From NCBI GenBank assembly GCA_030142985.1, contig CP125320.1, forward strand, positions 997,639 through 1,061,638: a stretch of 64,000 nucleotides of DNA, in the 5' to 3' direction. The position numbers and the translations under genes are program-made. A model generated the notes under the pieces. That model saw only the letters and a program-made list of their open reading frames with translations, ran no database searches and had not been told where the DNA came from. This document shows, piece after piece, positions 34,880-42,491 of the stretch. The first letter of the stretch is position 1; the number at the start of each line of letters is the position of its first letter. Source of the DNA: Candidatus Ruthturnera sp. Tsphm01. Lineage in GTDB: Bacteria > Pseudomonadota > Gammaproteobacteria > PS1 > Pseudothioglobaceae.

Positions 34880-35512
34880 ATGAACGCTGAGACACGTACA
34901 GAAATATTTGGGAGGTTGCTTAAAAATATACCCAATCCAACCACAGAGTTAAATTATTCAACACCGTTTGAACTGCTAGTAGCTGTTACGTTATCTGCAC
35001 AAGCAACGGATAAAAGTGTTAATAAGGTCACTGATAAATTGCTTCCAATTGCCAACACGCCCGAAGCTATTTTTGAATTGGGTGAAGACACACTTCGAGA
35101 TATCATAAGAACCATTGGTTTGTTTAACTCAAAAGCCAAGCATATTATCCAAACTTGCAAAATTCTGATTGAAAAACACAACTCAAGCGTACCAGAAACT
35201 CGTAAAGAACTAGAAGCACTGCCCGGTGTTGGTCGAAAAACTGCTAATGTTGTACTTAATACTGCTTTTGGTCATCCAGCCATTGCGGTGGATACGCATA
35301 TTTATCGTGTGGCAAACCGCACTGCCATTGCCAGTGGTAAAACTGTACTAGAAGTAGAGAAAAAATTGGTTAAATTCATTCCTGATGAATACCGAGTGCC
35401 TGCACACCACTTAATGATTCTACATGGTCGTTACACCTGTAAGGCTCGCTCTCCATTATGCACCGAATGTATTTTGCTTGATCTTTGTGAATACGAAGAG
35501 AAGAACTTATAA
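34880..35512 (+). CDS. nth: Endonuclease III
   Basis: This is a base-excision DNA glycosylase/AP lyase for oxidised pyrimidines. The 210-residue protein has the helix-hairpin-helix LPGVGRKTANVVLN with the catalytic Lys, the VDTHIYRVANR block with the catalytic Asp, and the C-terminal [4Fe-4S] cysteines (CKARSPLCTECILLDLC). It is full length. A 151-bp miniature element begins 8 bp after its stop. Confidence 0.96.
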   Translation: MNAETRTEIFGRLLKNIPNPTTELNYSTPFELLVAVTLSAQATDKSVNKVTDKLLPIANTPEAIFELGEDTLRDIIRTIGLFNSKAKHIIQTCKILIEKHNSSVPETRKELEALPGVGRKTANVVLNTAFGHPAIAVDTHIYRVANRTAIASGKTVLEVEKKLVKFIPDEYRVPAHHLMILHGRYTCKARSPLCTECILLDLCEYEEKNL

Positions 35513-35520
35513 ACCTTTAA

Positions 35521-35671
35521 GAGACCTTTGCATAAATATAAATAATCATCAAAACATCAACTTTTAAACTTTCTAAATACACCATCAACCCTACTAAGAG
35601 TGTATTTATAAAATTTAAAAGTTGATAAAATCTGTTATTTTTCTAATCACCCATATTTATGCAAAGGTCTC
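35521..35671. mobile_element. 151-bp MITE of the IS5-type family
   Basis: Perfect 19-bp terminal repeats GAGACCTTTGCATAAATAT and an exact 5-bp target duplication TTTAA (35516-35520 and 35672-35676) define it. Internal inverted pairs (ATCAACTTTTAAA with TTTAAAAGTTGAT, AAATACAC with GTGTATTT) mean the whole element could fold into one long hairpin. It has no coding capacity. The termini match the IS at 26727. It stands directly before the DUF1841 start codon. Confidence 0.93.
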
Positions 35672-35676
35672 TTTAA

Positions 35677-36096
35677 GTGTTTTATACTCAAGATAGAACA
35701 CAACAGCGACAATTCCTTGCCAATGCCTGGCAAAAATTCTTAAACAAGCAAGTGCTTAACCCATTAGAAACTCAACTAACACAAGTGATTGGAATACACC
35801 CTGAGTATCACAAACTGATTAGTGATATTGAATCTGACTATTCTCCAGAGCAAGGCAAGGTCAATCCTTATCTGCATATTAATCTACATCTGTCTTTAAG
35901 AGAACAGCTCTCAATTAACCAGCCACTTGGCATTAAAAAGATTTATCAAAAAATATTAATCCAAACCAAAGGCCAGCATGAAACAGAGCACAAGATGATG
36001 GATTGCATTGCACAGATGATTTTTTCCGCGCAGAAAAATAACATGCCGATAGATAATCAGTCTTATATTCACTGCTTACAAAGCCAGTCACACTAA
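35677..36096 (+). CDS. DUF1841 family protein
   Basis: The 139-residue cytoplasmic protein of unknown function fits DUF1841: RQFLANAWQKFLN, IGIHPEYHKLI, NPYLHINLHLSLREQLSI and HETEHKMMDCIAQMIFSAQ, rich in conserved histidines. The frame starts with GTG at 35677, whose G directly follows the target repeat of the miniature element. The only Shine-Dalgarno-like sequence, AAAGG, is inside the element's right end with a 9-base spacer. Its stop overlaps the next gene (TAATG). Confidence 0.85.
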   Translation: MFYTQDRTQQRQFLANAWQKFLNKQVLNPLETQLTQVIGIHPEYHKLISDIESDYSPEQGKVNPYLHINLHLSLREQLSINQPLGIKKIYQKILIQTKGQHETEHKMMDCIAQMIFSAQKNNMPIDNQSYIHCLQSQSH

Positions 36097-36928
36097 TGTG
36101 TGTTGAGTCACATATTGAAAAACATCTAGGTCAAACGCTCATCAACAAACAATCCATTAGTACAGGATTATTTGATGCCTATAAAGTGACACTAGATAAT
36201 GGCAATCACGTTTTTATTAAATACCAATCCAGTGCTAATCAGCAATTACTATCAGAAGGTAACGCGCTTTGTCTGTTAGGTAAAGCAATCCACACACCCA
36301 AAGTATTAGGTAATTGCGAACATTGCTTAATTTTAGAATGGATTGAAATTGTGCACAATTCAAATACGCAGTCACAGATAGGTGTTGAATTGGCTAAACT
36401 TCATCAAAATACCCATGACTATTTTGGCTTCGAATTTGATAATCATATTGGGAAAACACCGCAACATAACGGGGTTGATAAAAATATTAGCGATTGGTTG
36501 GTATTTTTTTGGGAATACCGCTTGTTGTTTCAAATTGAACTTGCTAAACAAAATGGTTATTTAAATACACAAAACTACAAGCAACTACTAAGTATAGAAA
36601 AAATATTGCCTAATTTATTAGACATTCACATCACCCCGACCTTACTACATGGAGACTTGTGGTCTGGCAATGTTTTGAGTGGAAAAAACAATCCTTATTT
36701 TATTGATCCTGCTAGTTATTATGGCCACTGCGAGGCGGATTTTTCCCTAACCTTTATGTTTGGTGGGTTTTCAAATGATTTTTATAGCAGTTATACAGCC
36801 ATACTCCCACTCAAAGAAGGGTTTAACAAGAGAAAACCCTTATATATACTGTATCATTGTAATACCCCCAAAAAACCACACCATTCTAAAGTAGAAAATT
36901 CTATAATAAAAAACAAGGAGTTTTCACA

Positions 36929-37195
36929 ATGAAAAAATCAAGATACACAGACACACAAATAGTCAATATACTTAAACAAAACCAAGCAGGAGAATCTGTT
37001 GCCAACCTATGCCGTGAATACGGCATGAGCCAGGCTACATTCTACAAGTGGCGCTCCAAATATGGTGATGCAGATGTTAATATTGTTAAAAGACTTAAAG
37101 AGCTAGAAGCAGAGAATTCAAGACTCAAAAAGATGTACGCAGATGAACGCTTAATGTCTCAAATCAGATTAGAGGCACTTGAGGGAAAGCTCTAA
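36929..37195 (+). CDS. IS3-family transposase OrfA
   Basis: The 88-residue protein has an N-terminal helix-turn-helix (DTQIVNILKQNQAGESVANLC, then YGMSQATFYKWRSKYG) and a leucine-zipper-like tail (LKELEAENSRLKKMYADERL). GGAG lies before its ATG. It ends in GGAAAGCTCTAA, where A-AAG is a typical IS3 -1 slippage site, followed after 6 bases by a perfect hairpin. Normally slippage fuses it to OrfB. Confidence 0.9.
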   Translation: MKKSRYTDTQIVNILKQNQAGESVANLCREYGMSQATFYKWRSKYGDADVNIVKRLKELEAENSRLKKMYADERLMSQIRLEALEGKL

Positions 37196-37221
37196 CGCCA
37201 TCTTCTCGTAAGAAGATGGCG
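37196..37221 (+). promoter_or_regulatory. Hairpin that would stimulate -1 frameshifting in the IS3 copy
   Basis: CGCCATCTTCT-CGTA-AGAAGATGGCG is a perfect 11-bp stem with a 4-base loop. It begins 6 bases after the A-AAG slippery site and 1 base... immediately after the orfA stop region. Spacing and stability match the recoding signals of IS3-family elements. Confidence 0.75.
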
Positions 37222-37279
37222 AATAATCTCAAAAATAAGCGTCAAGTCTCAGTTGGTTTTGCTTGCACTTGGAACTTGA

Positions 37280-38017
37280 ATGGGCGTCAGTAAAAGTACT
37301 TATTACTATCAGCCAAAATTAAGTGATGACAATATCCTAATTTCGGATTATTTACTACGTTTAACCGCAACGCATAAGCGTTGGGGCTTCAAGCTGTGTT
37401 ATTTGTATCTGCGTAATGTCAAAGGCTACAAATTTAACCATAAGCGAGTCTATCGCATCTATCGTGAACTAGAACTAAATCTAAGAATCAAACCAAGGAG
37501 AAGAATTAAAAGAGACAAGCCCGAAGCGCTCAGTGTACCAACAGGCATTAACCAAACCTGGTCAATGGACTTCATGGCAGATTCACTAACAGATGGCAGA
37601 AGCATTAGAACCTTTAATGTAGTAGACGACTACAATCGAGAAGGGTTAAATATTGATGTCGATCTATCACTGCCAGCAAGACGGGTTATTCAATCGCTAG
37701 AGCGTTTAATCCAATGGCGTGGCAAGCCTAAAACCATCAGATGTGATAATGGTCCAGAATACATTAGCCAAGCTTTGCGAGATTGGGCACAAGGGCGCGA
37801 TATTAAGCTAAGATACATCCAACCAGGTAAACCAACTCAAAATGCCTATGTTGAGAGATTTAATCGCACAGTAAGGCAAGAGTGCTTGGATCTTCATTTA
37901 TTTGACTCAGTTGAGTCAGCACAAGATGCAACCACACAATGGCTTTGGGTTTATAACAACGAGCGACCACATTTTGCACTAGGTGGCATTCCACCTAGGC
38001 AAAAGTTGGCTTCGTAA
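37280..38017 (+). CDS. IS3-family transposase OrfB (DDE)
   Basis: The 245-residue integrase-core protein has WGFKLCYLYLRNVKGYKFNH (HTH_21 region), Asp in WSMDFMADSL, Asp in IRCDNGPEYIS and Glu in QNAYVERFNRTVRQECLD, completing the DDE triad. The frame reached by -1 slippage from orfA runs through RQVSVGFACTW and stops. It would join this frame if one G in GGG at 37282-37284 were absent. So either OrfB starts alone at the ATG (preceded directly by TGA) or the copy is inactivated by a 1-nt insertion. Confidence 0.82.
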   Translation: MGVSKSTYYYQPKLSDDNILISDYLLRLTATHKRWGFKLCYLYLRNVKGYKFNHKRVYRIYRELELNLRIKPRRRIKRDKPEALSVPTGINQTWSMDFMADSLTDGRSIRTFNVVDDYNREGLNIDVDLSLPARRVIQSLERLIQWRGKPKTIRCDNGPEYISQALRDWAQGRDIKLRYIQPGKPTQNAYVERFNRTVRQECLDLHLFDSVESAQDATTQWLWVYNNERPHFALGGIPPRQKLAS

Positions 38018-38209
38018 GGATAGTAAAATAATGATTGGCTCTACGAAATTTAACAAACCCAATATCAACTGTCAAGGGACGCTAACGCTCAAGCCCTTGA
38101 CAGCTGACACTGGATTTGTTGGTATAATGGATCAGCCAATCAGGGCTAAAAATGACTGTAAACAGTCGAGATTCTACTTAAAAGTTGTGTGGGGAATGGG
38201 GGTATTACA

Positions 38210-38631
38210 TAAGCATTGAAATAGACCACTCATTACCAGCACAACGAGTGATTCAATCATTAGAGCAACTTATTCAATGGCGTAGCAAACCCAAAGCCAT
38301 CAGATGTGATAATGGTCCAGAATATATATCTCATATACTCAGAGAATGGGCACAAGCAATGGATGTTGAGCTTATGTATATACAACCAGGCAAACCAACC
38401 CAAAATGCCTATATAGAAAGATTTAACAGAACAGCAAGAAACGAATGGTTGAATATGCATATTTTTGATTCGATTGAGCACGCTCAATCGTTAGCAACAC
38501 AATGGATGTGGGTATATAATAACGAACGACCTCATAGTTCGATTGGTGGTATTCCACCAAGAAAGCTACTTGAGGCTATTTAAACAACGGAAATTCTATT
38601 TTTAGCAGTGGTTAAAAATGGGAGGATTACA
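38210..38631 (+). mobile_element. IS3-family element, copy 2, 5'-truncated
   Basis: Only the right part remains. It covers the C-terminal half of OrfB (DNGPEYISHILREWAQAM, QNAYIERFNRTARNEW, NNERPHSSIGGIPPRK; to the stop at 38583) and the right terminal end GGAGGATTACA. It is clearly diverged from copy 1. The flanking TCAT at 38632-38635 matches TCAT before copy 1 at 36854-36857, so the outer pair behaves as one insertion. The left half was lost when copy 1 arrived or by recombination. Confidence 0.85.
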
Positions 38632-38693
38632 TCATTACCTCAATCATCTTAATCTTTTTGGTCATAGTTATCACAAAAATGTAATGAATTGTT

Positions 38694-38992
38694 ATGGGAG
38701 AATTAGCAAAGTTACGCGATTTGGGCAAAAAAACTGAATAGCAATTAAACAAAATAGGCATCTACAGTGAATAAGATTTACAAGAGATAGGCACACCTAC
38801 ATCAAGTTAGATGAGCCACATTTATGCTTTCTGTATGCGCTAACTGGTGCACTTGAAGATGGAAGTTGACTTAACATTATCCGTAATGAAAAAACTCGGC
38901 TTATTATTGAACAGGACAATTATAAAGTTGAGCAAAACAAACACTTTAACAAAAAATTACTAAACCTGCCAATTAACAAAATTACTCAGTAA
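38694..38992 (+). pseudogene. TfoX C-terminal-domain-like gene, decayed
   Basis: From an ATG overlapping the end of the kinase gene, the frame reads MGELAKLRDLGKKTE, stop, QLNKIGIYSE, stop, DLQEIG. After a frameshift it continues YIKLDEPHLCFLYALTGALEDGS, stop, LNIIRNE and ends at 38992. This follows the TfoX C-terminal domain (helix-hairpin-helix-like, ending in LYALxGA...W). The stops TAG, TAA and TGA sit where Gln, Gln and Trp are expected. The 3' end overlaps hisH by 33 bp, so the exact original end is unsure. Confidence 0.65.
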
Positions 38993-39577
38993 TTGCAAAC
39001 CATCATGCTGTGATTTTTCAGGATGAAATTGCACTGCAAATAATTTATTCTGAGCAATGGCACAAGTAAAATTAACCCCATAATTAGTCACCCCGGCAAC
39101 CATATTTGCCTGGCTTGCTTCTACATAGTAACTATGCACACTATAAAAACGTGCATTGTCATCAATATTATGCCAAAGTGGATGCTCTATTGACTGTTTG
39201 ACTGTATTCCAGCCCATGTGTGGCACTTTAAGATTATTCTTAACAAATTTAACAACATTGCCTGACACAATGGACAAACCATTAGTGCCGCCATTTTCTG
39301 CGCTAAAATCAAACAAAAGTTGTAAACCTAAGCAAATGCCTAAAAATGGCTTCTCATCAACACAGCGCTTAATTACATCAATCAATTCATGTTCTACTAG
39401 TGCTTCCATACAAGCACCTATTGCACCTTGGCCTGGAAAAACAATACGATCAGCATTGATGATTAAATCAGCATCATCAGTTAAAAATATCTGGTCATTA
39501 GGTGCAACATGCGCAAGTGCCTTTTGCACACTACGTACATTACCCATGCCATAATCAATAATTGCAATACTTTGCAC
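38960..39577 (-). CDS. hisH: Imidazole glycerol phosphate synthase subunit HisH
   Basis: HisH is the glutaminase subunit that feeds ammonia to HisF in histidine synthesis. The 205-residue class-I amidotransferase has the nucleophile in LGICLGLQLLFD, the His-Glu pair in AVQFHPEKSQHDG, and IDYGMGNVRSVQKAL at the N-terminus. It follows hisB by 6 bp. hisF and hisA, usual neighbours, are not next to it here. Confidence 0.95.
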   Translation of the reverse strand: MQSIAIIDYGMGNVRSVQKALAHVAPNDQIFLTDDADLIINADRIVFPGQGAIGACMEALVEHELIDVIKRCVDEKPFLGICLGLQLLFDFSAENGGTNGLSIVSGNVVKFVKNNLKVPHMGWNTVKQSIEHPLWHNIDDNARFYSVHSYYVEASQANMVAGVTNYGVNFTCAIAQNKLFAVQFHPEKSQHDGLQLLSNFVNWQV

Positions 39578-39583
39578 GAATGC

Positions 39584-40162
39584 TTAAAGCGAGCCTTTGG
39601 TTGAAGGCACGCCTTCTTGGCGATCATCCCTTGTTATTGCCATACGCAACGCCCTACCAAATGCTTTAAAGATGGTTTCAGCTTGATGATGAGAATTAAC
39701 CCCTTTAAGATTATCAATATGCAGTGTAATTAAAGCGTGATTAACAAAGCCTTGGAAAAATTCTGAAATCAAATCAACATCAAAAGTGCCAATCATAGCG
39801 CGCGTGAAACTCACATTTAAATCTAAATTAGGGCGACCAGAAAGGTCCAACACAACGCGTGATAACGCCTCATCCAGTGGCACATAAGAATGACCATAAC
39901 GGGTAAAACTTTTTTTATCACCGACCGCTTTAGCAAAGGCTTGACCCAATGTAATGCCAATATCTTCAACACTATGATGATCATCAATCTGTGTATCACC
40001 ATCGCATTTAATAGTTAAATCCATTAAGCCGTGCCGTGCAACCTGATCCAGCATGTGGTCTAAAAATGGCACGCCAGTGTCTATATTTGATTGACCTGTG
40101 CCATATAAATTAAGTTCAACACTAATGTTAGTTTCATTAGTTTTTCTAGATACTTTAATCAT
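39584..40162 (-). CDS. hisB: Imidazoleglycerol-phosphate dehydratase
   Basis: This catalyses the sixth step of histidine synthesis. The 192-residue monofunctional form has duplicated metal motifs [11 protein letters not shown] and [15 protein letters not shown] plus the second-half DLSGRPNLD. It lacks the phosphatase domain of enteric HisB. It is the first gene of a hisB-hisH pair. A degenerate miniature element lies in its upstream region and may disturb the promoter. Confidence 0.96.
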   Translation of the reverse strand: MIKVSRKTNETNISVELNLYGTGQSNIDTGVPFLDHMLDQVARHGLMDLTIKCDGDTQIDDHHSVEDIGITLGQAFAKAVGDKKSFTRYGHSYVPLDEALSRVVLDLSGRPNLDLNVSFTRAMIGTFDVDLISEFFQGFVNHALITLHIDNLKGVNSHHQAETIFKAFGRALRMAITRDDRQEGVPSTKGSL

Positions 40163-40197
40163 ATTTATTCTGCAAGTTCAATTATCTTTTTATTATA

Positions 40198-40359
40198 ACG
40201 ACCTTTGCATCATTATGGATGATTAGCAAAATGACAGTTTTTATTAAATTTGGAATTTTATAAACCCACTCCTAGCAGGGCTAAGGGTATTTATATAAAG
40301 CTTCCAAGTTGATGAAAGAATGGTGTTTTGATGATTGTTCATAATAATGTAAGGGTCTC
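40198..40359. mobile_element. Degenerate MITE of the IS5-type family
   Basis: The left end ACGACCTTTGCATCATTAT and the right end ATAATAATGTAAGGGTCTC are imperfect complements (about 14-15 of 19) of the GAGACCTTTGCAT family termini. The inside is non-coding with an inverted pair near its centre (TTTATAAACCC...GGGTATTTATA). No clear target repeat remains. It is the oldest-looking member. Confidence 0.65.
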
Positions 40360-40505
40360 GATAACTATTGACGGCAATAATCGCACATATAATGAAAATA
40401 ATATAAGGAATAGACAACCGTAATAAAACCAACAATTACGATAATGAATAGCACAATCAAAGCAACAACAAAGCCTTTAGTAGGTAGTTTTTATGATAAC
40501 GCGAT
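40360..40505 (-). other. Gap between asd and MITE with a possible tiny membrane frame
   Basis: A minus-strand frame ending TAG at 40365-40367 reads KLPTKGFVVALIVLFIIVIV, GFITVVYSLYYFHYMCDYC and RQ, one or two hydrophobic segments. It has no ATG and no clear ribosome-binding site; only TTG or GTG inside the hydrophobic part could start it. It may be a fragment of a membrane gene. I see nothing else here. Confidence 0.3.
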
Positions 40506-41531
40506 TTATAAATACTCCTCAATTAGAATTTCAGCGATTTGTACCGTGTTAAGCGCTGAACCTTTGCGAACATTGTCAGAAACCACCCATAAATTTAAAC
40601 CTTTTTCACAAGAGATATCCTCACGGATGCGACTCACAAATGTATCATCATGATTAGTTGCTTCCACAAATGGCGTGGCGTAGCCCCCATCTTCACGCTT
40701 ATCCATTACCGTAACACCACTCGCCTGAGATAAAATCTTAGTGGCTTCAGCAGCGGTAATTTTTCTTACAGTTTCGATATTAATCGCTTCAGAATGCCCA
40801 TAAATAACAGGCACACGCACTGCTGTTGGATTAACTAAGATGTCCTCATCCTCAAAAATCTTTTGAGTCTCCCACACCATTTTCATCTCTTCCTTGGTAT
40901 AACCATTGTCTTGAAAGACATCAATATGTGGGATGACATTAAACGCAATCTGCTTTGGATATACTTCAACATCAACCTTAGTATTGCCACTTAATAATTT
41001 AGTGGTTTGGTCGATTAATTCACTAATAGCCTTCTTACCAGAACCCGACACCGCTTGATAAGTGGCGACATTAATGCGCTTAATCCCCACCGCGTCATAA
41101 ATCGGCTTGAGTGCCACCAACATTTGAATGGTAGAACAATTTGGATTGGCAATAATATTACGCTTGGTGTAATTTTTAATCGCATGTGCATTAACCTCTG
41201 GCACGATTAAGGGAATATCCTTATCACGGCGAAAATGTGCCGTATTATCAATCACCACACACCCCGCCTCAGCCGCAATCGGTGCATATTTCTCAGAAAT
41301 ACTACCACCTGCTGAAAATAAACCCACTTGCACCTGAGAAAAATCAAAGGTATCTAAGTCCTGCACTATCCAACTTTTACCCTGACAAAACACTTTCTTA
41401 CCAGCAGAATTAGCACTCGCCAAAGGGTATAAATTATTAATTGGAAAGTTACGCTGTTCTAAAATAGAAAGAATCGTCTCACCCACCGCACCTGTTGCGC
41501 CAACAACGGCAACATCAAATTTTTTACTCAT
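40506..41531 (-). CDS. asd: Aspartate-semialdehyde dehydrogenase
   Basis: This NADPH enzyme feeds lysine, diaminopimelate, threonine and methionine synthesis. The 341-residue protein has VAVVGATGAVGETIL at the N-terminus, the catalytic Cys in IANPNCSTIQM, and SGSGKKAISEL; the C-terminal VSDNVRKGSALNTVQIAEIL is the family ending. It is intact and of normal length. The gene follows two lipoprotein genes on the same strand. Confidence 0.96.
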   Translation of the reverse strand: MSKKFDVAVVGATGAVGETILSILEQRNFPINNLYPLASANSAGKKVFCQGKSWIVQDLDTFDFSQVQVGLFSAGGSISEKYAPIAAEAGCVVIDNTAHFRRDKDIPLIVPEVNAHAIKNYTKRNIIANPNCSTIQMLVALKPIYDAVGIKRINVATYQAVSGSGKKAISELIDQTTKLLSGNTKVDVEVYPKQIAFNVIPHIDVFQDNGYTKEEMKMVWETQKIFEDEDILVNPTAVRVPVIYGHSEAINIETVRKITAAEATKILSQASGVTVMDKREDGGYATPFVEATNHDDTFVSRIREDISCEKGLNLWVVSDNVRKGSALNTVQIAEILIEEYL

Positions 41532-41549
41532 AATATAAGAATGTAAAAG

Positions 41550-42032
41550 TTATCTACTGGTTCTAACAAAAATTGCTTTTTGAATTTTTTCAAAGATGCC
41601 TTGGTAAAATTTTGACTCTTCTATTGGCACAGAATTTCCACCTTTCATCCCATAATCACTAGATGTATCCTGATGATTAACAAAATTCAATCTAATAGCA
41701 ATTTTCTTAGATGGCATAGTCTCAATAAACGCAGTTGCCTTAATATATTCTATACTTTGCCCTGTAAATATAATAAACCCACTTTTTTTATGACTGTTAG
41801 CAGTAATAAAACCAGTCGCAGAATCTGCTGTTGAGATAACATAACCTTTGTCTTGAAATACTGATAAAGTTGAGGCAAATGCTGTCTTATAAGAAGTATC
41901 AAATTCTTTCTTTTGAATCGATTGCAACTCTAAACTGGTTTTTGTTGGCTTGTAGTTTTTTTGAACTCCACATCCAAACATAAAAATAGAAAATGTTAAT
42001 ACAATCAATATCTTTGCTTTATTTTTAAACAT
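41550..42032 (-). CDS. Predicted lipoprotein, unknown function
   Basis: The 160-residue protein has a signal ending in the lipobox FMFGC (Cys 21), so it should be lipidated. The mature part is a small alpha/beta domain with DTSYKTAFASTLSVFQDKGY and DSATGFITANS, followed by a strand-rich end. I recognise no specific family, although the Q-x-G-Y-V-I...D...G-x-I-T pattern recalls small outer-membrane lipoproteins. It lies 18 bp upstream of asd and 24 bp after another lipoprotein gene. Confidence 0.7.
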   Translation of the reverse strand: MFKNKAKILIVLTFSIFMFGCGVQKNYKPTKTSLELQSIQKKEFDTSYKTAFASTLSVFQDKGYVISTADSATGFITANSHKKSGFIIFTGQSIEYIKATAFIETMPSKKIAIRLNFVNHQDTSSDYGMKGGNSVPIEESKFYQGIFEKIQKAIFVRTSR

Positions 42033-42056
42033 AATTTTTTCCTGGAAAAGTAAGAA

Positions 42057-42461
42057 TTAAAAACTTGATGTTCTGTAAGAAAAATCTTTAACTTTATTAT
42101 TATTGTCAAATTTGATAATAATAGTTAGTGTTTTTTGTGATGATGAACTTGCAGATGCACCATCTTTACCGAACAATAATAAAATATTTATACCACCTGA
42201 ACTACTTGAACTAACTGAATTGCTAGATACTTTATCATATATCCATACTTCGTTACTATCCTTGTCAGTTGATACAATATTTGGTGAACCTAAAACTTCA
42301 ACCACTTTAGCACTACTCATGCCTTTTTTTATTTCACGCTGAACAGTTCCTACAGTAATGCGATTTTTAGAGTTATCTTGCACTGCCTTTCTATGCTCTT
42401 CGGCTGGCACACAACCTTGCATAAAAATACCTACCAGTATTATTGTTATAATTTTTTTCAT
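42057..42461 (-). CDS. Predicted lipoprotein with SmpA/BamE-like domain
   Basis: The start at 42461 (MKKIITIILVGIFMQGC) gives a clean signal with lipobox Cys 17; the longer frame adds three residues. The 134-residue product has the SmpA/OmlA pattern: VQREIKKGMSSAKVVEVLGSP, then EVWIYD and a late strand with FDNNNKVKDF. A Ser/Gly-rich insert (SSSSGG, SASSSS) lies between. True BamE is part of the beta-barrel assembly machine; this could be a paralogue. Confidence 0.7.
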   Translation of the reverse strand: MKKIITIILVGIFMQGCVPAEEHRKAVQDNSKNRITVGTVQREIKKGMSSAKVVEVLGSPNIVSTDKDSNEVWIYDKVSSNSVSSSSSGGINILLLFGKDGASASSSSQKTLTIIIKFDNNNKVKDFSYRTSSF

Positions 42462-42491
42462 GTGTTGCATCCTAATGACAAAAACTGATAA

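Larger units (their letters stand above)
36858..38209 (+). mobile_element. IS3-family element, copy 1 (about 1.35 kb)
   Basis: The left terminal repeat TGTAATACCCCC and the right end GGGGGTATTACA are complementary. It holds orfA and orfB with a frameshift-type signal between. After orfB there is a ~190-base tail not shared with copy 2, carrying a CTGTCAAGGG/CCCTTGACAG hairpin (38068-38102) and a possible outward promoter (TTGACA at 38097, extended -10 TGGTATAAT to 38128). It directly abuts copy 2. Confidence 0.88.
36096..38737 (+). pseudogene. Fructosamine-kinase-like gene interrupted by IS3 elements
   Basis: The first 254 codons (36096-36857) encode a fructosamine/ketosamine-3-kinase-like protein: substrate loop ISTGLFDAYKV, LLHGDLWSGNVL and FIDPASYYGHCEADFS as the catalytic and metal motifs. 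At 36857 the frame enters an IS3 element. The missing C-terminus (YLNHLNLFGHSYHKN, CYGRI) resumes at 38636 and ends TGA at 38735-38737. Removing the insert and one TCAT copy restores a seamless 287-residue protein, the normal family size. The truncated frame would read into IS sequence to 36932. It is coupled to the DUF1841 gene by TAATG. Confidence 0.9.

Noticed and set aside
38185-38583. Independent 132-residue integrase
   Set aside because: Its first codons come from the right end of IS3 copy 1. The rest is the C-terminal half of a second OrfB lacking the first catalytic Asp.
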